Shown here: positions 44,091 through 53,484 of the stretch, one piece after another
Numbering within the stretch: position 1 is the first letter of the stretch
Layout of the letters: the number at the start of each line of letters is the position of its first letter
NCBI GenBank assembly: GCA_002085445.1
Contig: NBMI01000066.1
Location: 1 to 64,000, forward strand
Length of the DNA: 64,000 nucleotides
DNA from: Candidatus Parabeggiatoa sp. nov. 2
Lineage (GTDB): Bacteria > Pseudomonadota > Gammaproteobacteria > Beggiatoales > Beggiatoaceae
Direction: 5' to 3'
Notes under the pieces: model-generated
Database searches by the model: none
What the model was told of the DNA's origin: nothing
What the model saw: only the letters and a program-made list of their open reading frames with translations
Translations under genes and position numbers: made by a program

Positions 44091-45134
44091 ATGCGTCCTG
44101 CTGAAATAAGTATTGTATTAGATCGTGAATTTTTAAGTACACACCAAGGCCATCACACCCCGGTAATGTTATGGGGGCCGCCCGGTGTCGGTAAATCCCA
44201 AATTGTCACGCAAGTCGCGGCAAAGCATAATGCGCCGGTGATTGATATTCGCCTTTCGCAAATGGAGCCGAGTGATTTACGTGGTATTCCGTTTCGAGTG
44301 GGTAATCGTGTCGAATGGGCCATTCCGGCGATTTTGCCAGATGTTGAACGTCATGGTACCACTGGTATTTTATTTTTAGATGAAATTACTTCCGCACCGC
44401 CCAGCGTTTCTGCGGCCGCTTATCAATTAATTTTAGATCGTCGCTTGGGGGAATACCAAGTGCCTGACGGGTGGGCCATTATCGCGGCCGGTAATCGTCA
44501 AGGTGATAGGGGTGTAACTTACACTATGCCGGCACCGTTAGCAAACCGCTTTTCTCATTTTGACTTTGAAGTTTACCTCGACGATTGGGTGGCGTGGGCT
44601 TATAAAAACGGTGTTGATGAAAGAGTTATTGCCTTTTTGAGATTTCGCCCGGAATTGCTTTTTGATTTTGATCCAGCCCACAATCCGGTCGCTTTTCCGT
44701 CACCCCGTTCATGGGAATTCGCGCACCGCGCGTTGCAAAAATTTAGCGAGCATTCCGAACTACTTTTGGGTACTTTGCAAGCCTGTGTAGGGCCAGCGGC
44801 TGGGATTGAATTAAATGCGTTTATCGCTAATTTGGACAATATGCCTGATTTAGATGCGATTTTACGGGGCGAGGATGTACCGATACCTGATGAGATTGAT
44901 TTGCAGTATGCCATTGCAGCGGCCCTCGTTGGACGAGGCATTCGTGCTAAAGATGGCCCCTTTGCTACGGAAGTTTATGGACATATTCTCAATTTTGCGG
45001 GCAAATTTAAACCTCGTGAAATGGGCGTTATGTTAGTTTCTGATATGCAGCGTGCAATTGGGCCTACAATATTTAGTGTACCAGAGTTTGCTCAGTGGGC
45101 GCAGGCAATTGGTGATATCTTGCTCTACGAATAA
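44091..45134 (+). CDS. MoxR-type AAA+ ATPase
   Basis: A 347-residue AAA+ ATPase of the MoxR branch. Walker A is GPPGVGKSQ (residues 29-37), Walker B ILFLDEIT (near 92), sensor-1-like AAGNRQGD (near 140) and arginine finger region PLANRFSHFDF (near 153). MoxR proteins act with VWA-domain proteins as chaperone-like machines that mature or remodel protein complexes. The expected partner, a VWA/HExxH protein, is found not next door but at 55189, beyond a 10-kb repeat-rich island. No Shine-Dalgarno is seen; a TAACTGA array abuts the ATG. Confidence 0.88.
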   Translation: MRPAEISIVLDREFLSTHQGHHTPVMLWGPPGVGKSQIVTQVAAKHNAPVIDIRLSQMEPSDLRGIPFRVGNRVEWAIPAILPDVERHGTTGILFLDEITSAPPSVSAAAYQLILDRRLGEYQVPDGWAIIAAGNRQGDRGVTYTMPAPLANRFSHFDFEVYLDDWVAWAYKNGVDERVIAFLRFRPELLFDFDPAHNPVAFPSPRSWEFAHRALQKFSEHSELLLGTLQACVGPAAGIELNAFIANLDNMPDLDAILRGEDVPIPDEIDLQYAIAAALVGRGIRAKDGPFATEVYGHILNFAGKFKPREMGVMLVSDMQRAIGPTIFSVPEFAQWAQAIGDILLYE

Positions 45135-45159
45135 AGGAGAAGGTGTTAATTGTGAATTG

Positions 45160-45426
45160 TGAATTGTGGCAGGAGTCCAAACTTTAGTTTGGCAGGACTG
45201 CTCTGTATTTCACGACGGTGGGTTACGCTCAATGCCATTAAGTGTTATTTACCTATAATTTTTAGGGTTAATTAGGCTATCTGATTTGAGGGCCATAAAA
45301 TAGTTTGGATGCTTTCAAATTAGGTTATGGCCCCCTGTCGCGCTTCAAATTCGCTTATCCGCGTAATTCGTTGTACTCTATTATTACAAATTCGCTTATC
45401 CGCGCAACGGTTAAAAGGAGAACCCC
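45160..45426. repeat. C element (first copy) and A-type units
   Basis: Positions about 45190-45345 are the C element: GACGGTGGGTTACGCTCAATG, then TTTTTAGGGTTA, then a half-palindrome GAGGGCCATAA ... TTATGGCCCCC-like end. It is followed by two A-type units (TTCGCTTATCCGCGTAATTCG) and AAAAGGAGAACCCC, the ribosome site of the broken WD40 gene leader. Confidence 0.8.
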
Positions 45427-45517
45427 ATGCGACTTATTATAATATTACTAACGGGCGGCCCATATTGAGCGACTCATTGTCAAATATGATGCGGCACTCA
45501 AAACCGCTACGCAAGAC

Positions 45518-46435
45518 ATGGCTGAGAAATACAAGGCGCGGCTAAAACAACTGGAGGCCAAACATGCCAAAACCGAGGCGGCACTCAAAACCGCTACGCA
45601 AGAGATGGAGGATAAATACAAGGCGCAGATCGAACAACTCAAGGCCGATCATGCCAAAATCAAGGCGGCTTATCTGAAAAGACTAGAAGCGACGGCCGAA
45701 TTAGCGGACTATCATTATCAATCGGCCAAAAAAACCGACGTGCAAATCAAATTACTGCTAACGCAATTGGGCATGTCGGCCGAACAAGTCCTCAAGCTGA
45801 CGGAGGCGAATTTGGCATTGCAACGGGAAGTCAAGCGCAACCGCGAGGAAATGGAGCGCAACCGCAAGGAAATGGATGCCATCCAAAGTTTACACGCCTT
45901 CCAAAGTTCACACCCCCTCTGGACTTCCCAAGGGCATACCAGTTATGTTTGGTCAGTGGCCTTTTCCCCAGACGGCCGCTACGCGCTGTCGGGTTCAAAT
46001 GACAAAACGCTCAAGTTATGGGACGTGTCAAGCGGACAAGCCGTCAGAACTTTCCAAGGACATACCAGCGCTGTTTACTCAGTGGCCTTTTCCCCAGACG
46101 GCCGCTACGCGCTGTCGGGTTCAGGTGACAAAACGCTCAAGTTATGGGACGTGTCAAGCGGACAAGCCGTCAGAACTTTCCAAGGACATAGCCATGTTTA
46201 CTCAGTGGCCTTTTCCCCAGACGGCCGCTACGCGTTGTCGGGTTCAGGTGACAAGACGCTCAAGCTATGGGACGTGTTGAGCGGACAAGCCGTCAGAACT
46301 TGGAAAGGACATACCAGCGCAGTTTACTCAGTGGCCTTTTCCCCAGACGGCCGCTACGCGCTGTCGGGTTCTTCTGATCAGACGTTCAAGTTATGGGACA
46401 TGTATAGTTGGCTATTGCTGCTGTTGGCTGAATAA
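45518..46435 (+). CDS. Coiled-coil / WD40 protein, copy 1 (5' end broken)
   Basis: The 305 readable residues comprise an Ala/Lys/Glu-rich coiled coil (about 1-125, with KHAKTEAALKTATQEME and QLGMSAEQVLKLTEAN) and four near-identical 42-residue WD40 repeats (SVAFSPDGRYALSGS.DKTLKLWDVSSGQ), ending KLWDMYSWLLLLLAE. Four blades is fewer than a closed propeller needs. Upstream, ATG 45427 with a perfect AAAAGGAG starts MRLIIILL, evidently a signal-peptide stub, but that frame stops after 13 residues and the coiled coil is in another frame. So the gene has lost its leader, or starts internally at 45518 without a ribosome site. It is paralogous to the gene at 52459. Confidence 0.65.
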   Translation: MAEKYKARLKQLEAKHAKTEAALKTATQEMEDKYKAQIEQLKADHAKIKAAYLKRLEATAELADYHYQSAKKTDVQIKLLLTQLGMSAEQVLKLTEANLALQREVKRNREEMERNRKEMDAIQSLHAFQSSHPLWTSQGHTSYVWSVAFSPDGRYALSGSNDKTLKLWDVSSGQAVRTFQGHTSAVYSVAFSPDGRYALSGSGDKTLKLWDVSSGQAVRTFQGHSHVYSVAFSPDGRYALSGSGDKTLKLWDVLSGQAVRTWKGHTSAVYSVAFSPDGRYALSGSSDQTFKLWDMYSWLLLLLAE

Positions 46436-47452
46436 CTATAACTACAAGGATTAGCTCCGCTGAACTTCGTTTCGTTATAATAACGGATTATATCTTGACA
46501 GGTTTTGGGCTTTATCCGCTTAAATAACTACAAGGATTCGTTATAATAACGGATTATATCTTGACAGGTTTTGGGCTTTATCCGCTTAAATAACTACAAG
46601 GATTCGTTATAATAACGGATTTGTTTTTGAGAAGTTTTGGCTTTGAACCTATCAAACAAATAACTACAAGGATTCGTTATAATAACGGATTTTCTTTTGA
46701 GAAGTTTTGGGCCGCTTTATCCTCTCAAACAAATAACTACAAGGATTCGTTATAATAACGGATTTTCTTTTGAGAATATTATTACAAATTCGCTTATCCG
46801 CGTAATTCGTTGTACTATCCGCACAATTCGTTGAACTATCCGCATAAATAGTTGAACTATCCGCACTTGCGTAATTGTACACACTTACAAATTCGCTTAT
46901 CCGCGTAATCAGGAGTCGGCCAACTTTAGTTTGGCAGGACTGCTGTAATTGACGGATAATTTTCACGACGGTGGGTTACGCTCAATGCCCTTAAGTGTTA
47001 TTGACCTATATTTTTAGGGTTATTTGACTATTTGGTTTGAGGGCCATAGAATACTTTGAATGTTTTCAAAATAAGTTATGGCCCCCTATTCGTTTTAAAA
47101 AATCCGATGTCTTAAAGACATCGGATTTTTAACGGTTATTTAGACTATCTGATTTGAGGGCCATAAAATAGTTACGTCGGCAAAAGTACAGCGAAGCGAA
47201 ACTTTTGCCGACGTTGGGTGTTTTCAAATTAAGTTATGGCCCCCTCGTTGTACTATCCACCAATTAGTTGTATCGTTTTGGCTTTGAACCTATCAAACAA
47301 ATAACTACAAGGATTCGTTATAATAACGGATTTTATTTTGATAAGTTTTGGCTTTGAGCCTATCAAACAAATAAGTTATTGTTTATTAATCCGTATCGAT
47401 TAACGAATCCCTGTAGTTATTATCCGTACACCCACCTAAAAACAATGAAACT
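46436..47452. repeat. B array, C elements and hairpins
   Basis: B-type units ACTACAAGGATTCGTTATAA run from 46438 to about 46770 (five copies, 60-75 bp apart), then three A-type units (46786-46910), a C element (about 46930-47095), a hairpin with 14-bp arms AAATCCGATGTCTT (47097-47130), a second C element (47138-47246) containing the palindrome ACGTCGGCAAAAGT ... ACTTTTGCCGACGT (47174-47214), and B units again to 47420. The hairpin at 47097-47130 ends in T5 and could terminate transcription. No gene. Confidence 0.8.
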
Positions 47453-48829
47453 ATGTACCTTAAAAAAATCGTCTTAAAAAATATCAAGTGTTTCAATGAA
47501 TTAACGTTAGATTTTACCGACACGCCGTTGTGGAAGGTTTTATTAGGACAAAACGGCCTCGGAAAAAGCACTTTATTGCAAGCAATCGGTGTTGTTTTAG
47601 CCGGCCCTGAGGCGTTAAGGGAATTGTTACCGGTTGCCGACGGTTGGGTACGCCAAGGCCAAGCTTATGGTGAAATAGAAGCAGAATTAATCTGGACTAA
47701 AGGCGATACTTTACTTTCAGGCCCACCCAAAAAATCTTATCAAGTCCGCTACCTTGTCACGGGCAAGGAGCCTGTCAGTTTGCCAGAGAGTTTTTTAGAA
47801 TACCATACGATTCCAACGATTACCCCTTGGGCTGGCCTAGATGAGGCCCGCGAGCAATTCATAACCGATATGAAGTTTCTAACTAAAACCGCTTATGCCG
47901 AAGGCCAAACCGGCTGGTTGGGATGTGGTTATGGGCCATTTCGTCGCTTGAGTGGTGGTGGGCGAGAAGCCGATCATATTCTTTATGGCAAACGCAAGTC
48001 GGCCCGTTTTATCACCTTGTTTCGTGAAGATGCGGCTTTGACTTCTGCTCAAAGTTGGTTAATTGAGCTTTATAATACCGCCAGAGAAGGTGGAGCCAGA
48101 GAAGCGCGAGCCTTAGAGCAGGTTAAAGCGGCCTTAGCGGATCATTTATTTCCTCAGCCTACTCAACTTCATCTCAATGCGCGTGAAGCTTGGTTGCAGA
48201 TTGGTGATAAGGCACCCGTCCACTTTCAGGATTTAAGTGATGGTTATCGGAGTATGCTCAGCACTGCCATTGATTTGTTATACTGGTTAATAAAGGCTTT
48301 TCCTGACGAACCTGAACCCATGAAATGTCCGGGCGTGGTTTTAATTGATGAACTGGACGCACACACGCATCCAGGATGGCAACGACATCAGGGAAATTGG
48401 CTTCGCGCCAAATTTCCCAACATTCAATTTATTGTCGCTACACATAGTCCTTTTCTGGCACAAGTTGCTGAGCATGGTGAAGATAATATTGTGTTAGAAG
48501 ATCGGGGTAGCCTTGGTGTGCTGCCACGTACTAATGTAGAAGCCGTTGAAACCTGGCGCGTTGATCAAATTTTGACCGATTTATTCGATTTACCTTCCAC
48601 CTATCATCCTGAAGTGGAGGCGCGGCTCAAACGTCATCAACAATTACACCAAGCGCGGCAACAAGCACGGTCCTTGTCTCCGTCAGATGAGCAAGAATAT
48701 CAAAGATTAACCTTGTGGCGCGTGAATCAGATTCCGCCCGCCATAGAGGAACCAGAACAACGTCGGGCTGCTCTAGCACTTATAAAGGCGGTAGATAAGC
48801 ATCAGGCGGAACTGAAGGAATTATTATGA
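47453..48829 (+). CDS. AAA-family ATPase, Septu PtuA-like
   Basis: A 458-residue SMC/ABC-like ATPase of the kind found in nuclease-linked defence systems. It opens MYLKKIVLKNIKCFNELTLDF; Walker A is GQNGLGKSTLLQ (near residue 33), the signature-like segment is FQDLSDGYRSML (near 261), and Walker B is VVLIDELDAHTHPGWQ (near 297), followed by FIVATHSPFLA (near 328) with the H-loop. The stop overlaps the start of an HNH nuclease gene (ATGA). ATPase plus TIGR02646-type HNH is the Septu (PtuA-PtuB) arrangement, also used as effector of some retrons; no reverse transcriptase is nearby. Probable anti-phage role is inference. No Shine-Dalgarno; B repeats precede it. Confidence 0.85.
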   Translation: MYLKKIVLKNIKCFNELTLDFTDTPLWKVLLGQNGLGKSTLLQAIGVVLAGPEALRELLPVADGWVRQGQAYGEIEAELIWTKGDTLLSGPPKKSYQVRYLVTGKEPVSLPESFLEYHTIPTITPWAGLDEAREQFITDMKFLTKTAYAEGQTGWLGCGYGPFRRLSGGGREADHILYGKRKSARFITLFREDAALTSAQSWLIELYNTAREGGAREARALEQVKAALADHLFPQPTQLHLNAREAWLQIGDKAPVHFQDLSDGYRSMLSTAIDLLYWLIKAFPDEPEPMKCPGVVLIDELDAHTHPGWQRHQGNWLRAKFPNIQFIVATHSPFLAQVAEHGEDNIVLEDRGSLGVLPRTNVEAVETWRVDQILTDLFDLPSTYHPEVEARLKRHQQLHQARQQARSLSPSDEQEYQRLTLWRVNQIPPAIEEPEQRRAALALIKAVDKHQAELKELL

Positions 48830-49572
48830 TTCAAGTCAAGCGGGGAACCAAACCAGAAGGGTTAAATAAAGAGGCGGCTAGGTGGCTTGACGAACAACAA
48901 ACTCAGCCAATCACCGCCGCGCAATTTTGGTCAAAAGTGAGCAAACGTCAAGCAATGCAAAGTTATGCTCGGCAACTTCATCAAGCTTTTCAGTATAAAT
49001 GTGCCTTTTGCGAATCAAAACCGGCAGCCACGAATGCTTTACAGGTAGAACATTATCGCCCCAAAGGGAATCCGCAATTTGAAAGGCTGATGTTTGACTG
49101 GGATAATTGGTTAACCTCGTGTGGTTGCTGCAATAGTAAAAAATGGCGACACTTTCCTGATTGTGAGGGAGAACCCTGTTTGATTGATCCATGCGCTGAC
49201 GATCCTAAAAAACATATAGAATTTTTAATGGAAAATGTCCTTGGTAAAACCCAGCGCGGTGAAGAAACGATTAAGCTAATTGGTTTAGAACGTTCTCCGT
49301 TAAAGGAAGAACGCGCCAAATGGTTACTTCAAATCAATAGTTTGTTATTACTCTGCCTAACCTCGGCACGTTCTACCGCACGGCAGTTACTCATTTGGGC
49401 TATGCAGCCAGACGCGCCCTATTCGGCTATGACTTATTGCTATTTGAGTGAAAAAACGCCAAAGTTGGCTAATCCAGAAATACCGCATCCTCATGTTAAG
49501 TTTGACGCTCCAACCAAGCGTATTGCGGAACTCATTGAAAATAATGACGAGTTTTTAATGCGTTTAGCTTGA
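48826..49572 (+). CDS. HNH endonuclease, Septu PtuB-like
   Basis: A 248-residue nuclease with an HNH fold of the TIGR02646/PtuB type. Zinc ligands and catalytic residues are visible: KCAFCESK (near residue 63), VEHYRPKG (near 78, catalytic His), and NWLTSCGCCNSKKWRHFP (near 94-111). The N-terminus, MIQVKRGTKPEGLNKEAARW, is also typical. It overlaps the ATPase gene by four bases, so the two are translationally coupled and almost certainly work as one complex in which the ATPase controls DNA cleavage. Confidence 0.87.
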   Translation: MIQVKRGTKPEGLNKEAARWLDEQQTQPITAAQFWSKVSKRQAMQSYARQLHQAFQYKCAFCESKPAATNALQVEHYRPKGNPQFERLMFDWDNWLTSCGCCNSKKWRHFPDCEGEPCLIDPCADDPKKHIEFLMENVLGKTQRGEETIKLIGLERSPLKEERAKWLLQINSLLLLCLTSARSTARQLLIWAMQPDAPYSAMTYCYLSEKTPKLANPEIPHPHVKFDAPTKRIAELIENNDEFLMRLA

Positions 49573-50439
49573 AAGCGTTTGAGTGGTACCATCTTGAGTC
49601 CAAACTTTAGTTTAGCAGGAGTCCAAACTTTAGTTTGGCAGAACTTGCTGTAATTGACGGATAATTTTCACGACGGTGGGTTACGCTCAATGCCCTTAAG
49701 ACTATCTGATTTGAGGGCCATAAAATAGTTACGTCGGCAAAAGTACAGCGAAGCGAAACTTTTGCCGACGTTGGGTGTTTTCAAATTAAGTTATGGCCCC
49801 CTTACTGCAAATTCGCTTATCCGCGTAATTAGCTGTACTCTATTATTATAAATTCGCTTATCCGCGTAATTCGTTGTACTCTATTAACTATTACAAATTC
49901 GCTTATCCGCGTAATTCGTTGTACTCTATTAACTATTACAAATTCGCTTATCCGCGTAATTAGTTGTACTCTATTACAAATTCGCTTATCCGCGTAATTA
50001 GTTGTACTCTATTAAAAATTCGCTTATCCGCGTAATTAGATGTACTCTATTATTATAAATTCGCTTATCCGCGTAATTCGTTGTACTCTATTAACTATTA
50101 CAAATTCGCTTATCCGCGTAATTAGTTGTACTCTATTATTACAAATTCGCTTATCCGCGTAATTAGCTGTACTCTATTATTACAAATTCGCTTATCCGCG
50201 TAATTAGCTGTACTCTCTTAAAAATTCGCTTATCCGCGTAATTCGTTGTACTATCCGCACAATTCGTTGAATGTAGTTAGTTGTTGTTTATTAATCCGTT
50301 ATTATAAGGAATCCTTGTAGTTATTATCCGTTATTATAACGAATCCTTGTAGTTATCCTTTATTATAACGAAACGAAGTTCAGCGGCTCTAATCCCTGTC
50401 GTTTGCAAATGAAGCTTTGAATTCCAAGAGGTACAAATC
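49573..50439. repeat. C element, A array (about 11 units), B units
   Basis: CCAAACTTTAGTTTGG-type hairpins (49600-49640), a C element (about 49640-49803) with the same ACGTCGGCAAAAGT palindrome as at 47174 (here 49731-49771), then about 11 A-type units (TTCGCTTATCCGCGTAATT-AGT/CGT-TGTACTCTATTA) to 50270, and three reverse B units to 50395. AGAGGTACAAATC precedes the next ATG. No gene. Confidence 0.85.
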
Positions 50440-51912
50440 ATGCGATCATTCAAAACTAACCAATGGCGGATTCTCATCAGTTTGGCCGTTGTTGTCGTCC
50501 ACTTTGCCAGCGCACCGCCGGTACACGCCGGCGAATGTTCATGGTGGGATACCGCTTCTCTAGGTATTAGCTGTGTCGTCAAGCTTGCTGTCAAACGAGT
50601 CGGTGAAAGTGAAGGCCGAGGCCTCATTGAAGGCGTCAAACCAGAGTTTGATAAAATGGTCGATCAAGCCGGCCAACAATTGGCCGATCACGTTACCAAT
50701 TCAGTTGATTGGTCGAAAATCGGCCAACAACTAGGCCAAGGTGCCAGTCAAGAAGTGTTAAAGGCCCTGAAATCCATTAATTGGCAACAGTACGGCCAAC
50801 AAGTCGGTGCTGGGCTTCGCCAAGAATTTGAAGGGGCCATGAATAAGCTGTTTAATCAACAACTTAAGCCACTACTCAAAGACATTGATATGTTGTTGAA
50901 GGGCCGGATAGAGCAAGCCGACAAAGCGGCCGAAGCTCGCATAAACCAACTGGACGAGTTGATAGACAACAAGCTGACAACGTTGAAGGGCCAGATAGAA
51001 CAAGCCGACAAAGCGGCCGAAGCTCGCCTAAACCAATTGGACGAGTTGATAGACAACAAGCTAACAACGTTGAAGGGCCAGATAGAACAAGCCGACAAAG
51101 CGGCCGAAGCTCGGCTAAACCAACTGAACAAGTTGATAGACAACAAGCTGACAAAGGTTGATGCGCTGATTCAAGACACCTTTGCACAATTCCGTCAGAC
51201 GGCCGATGAGACGATTGCCAAAGTCAAACAAGATATCATTGACTATGCGGTTGAGCGATTTAAAACCAGCCGAGACGAAACCGTGGCCCAAATTCGGGCC
51301 GAAGTGATTGATTATGCGGCTAACACGTTTAAAAAGACAGCAGATGAAACGGTGGCAAAAGTGAAAGCCGAGCTTATCGATCATACCGTTACTCAACTGG
51401 GCAAGTTGCGGGGCCAACTTCGCCAAGAAGTCGATTATTTCTTTGATCGGGCCGAAAACCTGATTGTTCTGTTGGATTGCACCGCGGAAAAAATCCGCCT
51501 TGATTTGGAAAGAACCCGCGAACAATTGGATAGACTCGGCGAAAAATACCTAAAAGAGTTCAAAGCCTCAATTCCTCAAGTCTCCAAGCTGCTCTCATTC
51601 GGGGCGCAACCCAAAAAACCGCCAACGGAATCGACGGCCACTGACGGCGGGGTTTGTTATGAACAATTAGGTATCAGTGCCGAATCGCTGGAAGGGTTTG
51701 AATATTCCACCATTTACGATATTAAGAAGTGCAAGGTATTGAATACCTTGACTGTAGAAACACCGTTGAGACGAGTACTGAATGTCTACTGGGATTTACA
51801 CATCTTTGCCAAGAGAGTGGCTTGTATTCAACAAAACCCCAACCATTTTATGTGGGACTGGCTGACGTTTGAATATCTGTATGACTTTTGGTCACTTTAT
51901 CAATATGAATAA
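50440..51912 (+). CDS. Secreted coiled-coil repeat protein, unknown family
   Basis: I do not recognise this 490-residue protein. It has a clear signal peptide (ILISLAVVVVHFASAPPVHA, about 11-30), then amphipathic helices with SIGQQLGQGASQEVLKAL-like segments. At residues about 155-241 three tandem 29-residue repeats (IEQADKAAEARLNQLDELI) occur, encoded by 87-bp DNA repeats at 50901-51161. Related ADETIAKVKQDIIDYA repeats follow to about 330, and a Cys-containing C-terminal domain (CTAEKIRL; GGVCYEQLG; CKVLNT; ACIQQN) closes it. The whole middle should be a long coiled coil in the periplasm or outside. A nearly in-frame ribosome site AAGAGGTAC supports the ATG. Confidence 0.8.
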   Translation: MRSFKTNQWRILISLAVVVVHFASAPPVHAGECSWWDTASLGISCVVKLAVKRVGESEGRGLIEGVKPEFDKMVDQAGQQLADHVTNSVDWSKIGQQLGQGASQEVLKALKSINWQQYGQQVGAGLRQEFEGAMNKLFNQQLKPLLKDIDMLLKGRIEQADKAAEARINQLDELIDNKLTTLKGQIEQADKAAEARLNQLDELIDNKLTTLKGQIEQADKAAEARLNQLNKLIDNKLTKVDALIQDTFAQFRQTADETIAKVKQDIIDYAVERFKTSRDETVAQIRAEVIDYAANTFKKTADETVAKVKAELIDHTVTQLGKLRGQLRQEVDYFFDRAENLIVLLDCTAEKIRLDLERTREQLDRLGEKYLKEFKASIPQVSKLLSFGAQPKKPPTESTATDGGVCYEQLGISAESLEGFEYSTIYDIKKCKVLNTLTVETPLRRVLNVYWDLHIFAKRVACIQQNPNHFMWDWLTFEYLYDFWSLYQYE

Positions 51913-52333
51913 CAGCGAAGCTAATTGTGAATTGTGAATTTTGGAGTCGGCCAACTTTAGTTTGGCAGAAGTCGGCCAACTTTAGTTTGGCAGGACTGCT
52001 GTAATTGACGGATAATTTTCACGACGGTGGGTTACGCTCAATGCCATTAAGTTAAGCCAAGGCGAGCGGTTATTAACCTATAATATTTATGGTTATTTAG
52101 GCTATCTGGTTTGAGGGCCATAAAACACTTTGGAAGTGTTCAAAATAAGTTATGGCCCCCTGTCGCGTTTCAAATTCGCTTATCCGCGTAATTCGTTGTA
52201 CTCTATTATTATAAATTCGCTTATCCGCGTAATTAGTTGTACTCTATTATTATAAATTCGCTTATCCGCGTAATTCGTTGTACTCTATTATTACAAATTC
52301 GCTTATCCGCGCAACGGTTAAAAGGAGAACCCC
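51913..52333. repeat. C element and A array before WD40 copy 2
   Basis: CCAACTTTAGTTTGGC hairpins (51953-51992), a C element (about 51998-52170), four A-type units (52170-52315), then AAAAGGAGAACCCC, the ribosome site of a 13-codon leader (ATG 52334). This stretch from the last A unit to the leader is virtually identical to 45390-45450. Confidence 0.85.
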
Positions 52334-52458
52334 ATGCGACTTATTATAATATTACTACTAAACTCAACGCGTTGAGTAAAGACGCGGCCAAACGGGCGGC
52401 CCAGATTGAGCGACTCATTGCCAATTATGAGGCGGCATTGAAAACCGCCACGCAAGAC

Positions 52459-53484
52459 ATGGCGGATAAATACAAAGCGCAGATCGAGCAACTCAAGGCC
52501 AAACATGCCAAAACCGAGGCGGCATTGAAAACCGCGGCGCAAGACTTGGAGGCTAAATACGAGGCGCGGCTCAAACAACTGGAGGCCAAACATGCCAAAA
52601 CCGAGGCGGCTTATCTGAAAAAACTGGAGGCGGCGGCCGAATTAGCGGAATATCATTATCAATCGGCCAAAGAAACCGACAGGCAAATCAAAACACTGCT
52701 AACGCAACTGGGGCTGTCGGCCGAACAAATCCTCAAGCTGACGGAGGTGAATTCGGTGCTGCAACGGCAAGTCAAGCGCAACCACGAGGAAATAGAGGCT
52801 TTTCAAAGTTTACACGCCTTCCAAGCTTATAGCCCCCTCATGACTCTCGAAGGGCATACCAAAGCCATTTTGTCAGTGGCCTTTTCGTCAGACGGGCGCT
52901 ACGCGCTATCGGGTTCTGCTGATCACACGCTCAAATTATGGGGCCTGTCAAGCAGACGAGTCCTCAGAACTTTCCAAGGGCATAACCGTTATGTTATGTC
53001 AGTGGCCTTTTCCCCAGACGGGCGCTATGCGCTGTCGGGAGCTATGGATAAAACACTCAAATTATGGGACGTGTCAAATGGACAAGCCCTTAGAACTTTT
53101 CAAGGACATCGCGATTATGTGATGTCAGTGGCTTTTTCTCCAGACGGCCGCTATGCGCTGTCGGGTTCTGCTGATCATACGCTCAAGTTATGGGACGTGT
53201 TCAGCGGCCAACACGTCAGAACGTTTCAAGGGCATAGCGGTTTTGTTATGTCAGTGGCCTTTTCTCCAGACGGCCGCTACGCGCTGTCGGGTTCTTTAGA
53301 CAAAACGCTCAAGCTATGGGACGTGTCAAATGGACAAGCCCTCAGAACTTTCTCTGGACATACCAGCGCAGTTTACTCAGTCGCCTTTTCCCCAGACGGC
53401 CGCTACGCGCTGTCGGGTTCAGGTGATCAGACGTTCAAGCTATGGGACATGTCTAGTTGGCTATTGCAGCTGTTGGCTGAATAA
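52459..53484 (+). CDS. Coiled-coil / WD40 protein, copy 2 (5' end broken)
   Basis: From the internal ATG chosen here, 341 residues: coiled coil (about 1-125; KAQIEQLKAKHAKTEAALKT, LEAKYEARLKQLEAKHAKTE, QLGLSAEQILKLTEVNS) and five 42-residue WD40 repeats (VMSVAFSPDGRYALSGS..), ending KLWDMSSWLLQLLAE. The coiled-coil frame is open back to 52237 and includes TKLNALSKDAAKRAAQIERL, but ATG 52334, with AAAAGGAG, reads MRLIIILLLNSTR and stops: the leader and body are in different frames. Compared with copy 1 it has one more WD repeat and 30-odd extra bases after the leader. Both probably derive from a secreted ancestor. Confidence 0.65.
   Translation: MADKYKAQIEQLKAKHAKTEAALKTAAQDLEAKYEARLKQLEAKHAKTEAAYLKKLEAAAELAEYHYQSAKETDRQIKTLLTQLGLSAEQILKLTEVNSVLQRQVKRNHEEIEAFQSLHAFQAYSPLMTLEGHTKAILSVAFSSDGRYALSGSADHTLKLWGLSSRRVLRTFQGHNRYVMSVAFSPDGRYALSGAMDKTLKLWDVSNGQALRTFQGHRDYVMSVAFSPDGRYALSGSADHTLKLWDVFSGQHVRTFQGHSGFVMSVAFSPDGRYALSGSLDKTLKLWDVSNGQALRTFSGHTSAVYSVAFSPDGRYALSGSGDQTFKLWDMSSWLLQLLAE

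Noticed and set aside
47453-49572. Retron with ATPase/HNH effector
   Set aside because: No reverse transcriptase gene or inverted-repeat ncRNA next to the pair; the intervening DNA is A, B and C repeats.
49804-50270. CRISPR array suggested by regular repeats of similar length
   Set aside because: The 'spacers' (TCTATTATTAC and variants) are themselves repeated, the repeat unit varies, and no cas gene is in the window. The same holds for 10297-10668 and 56650-57025.
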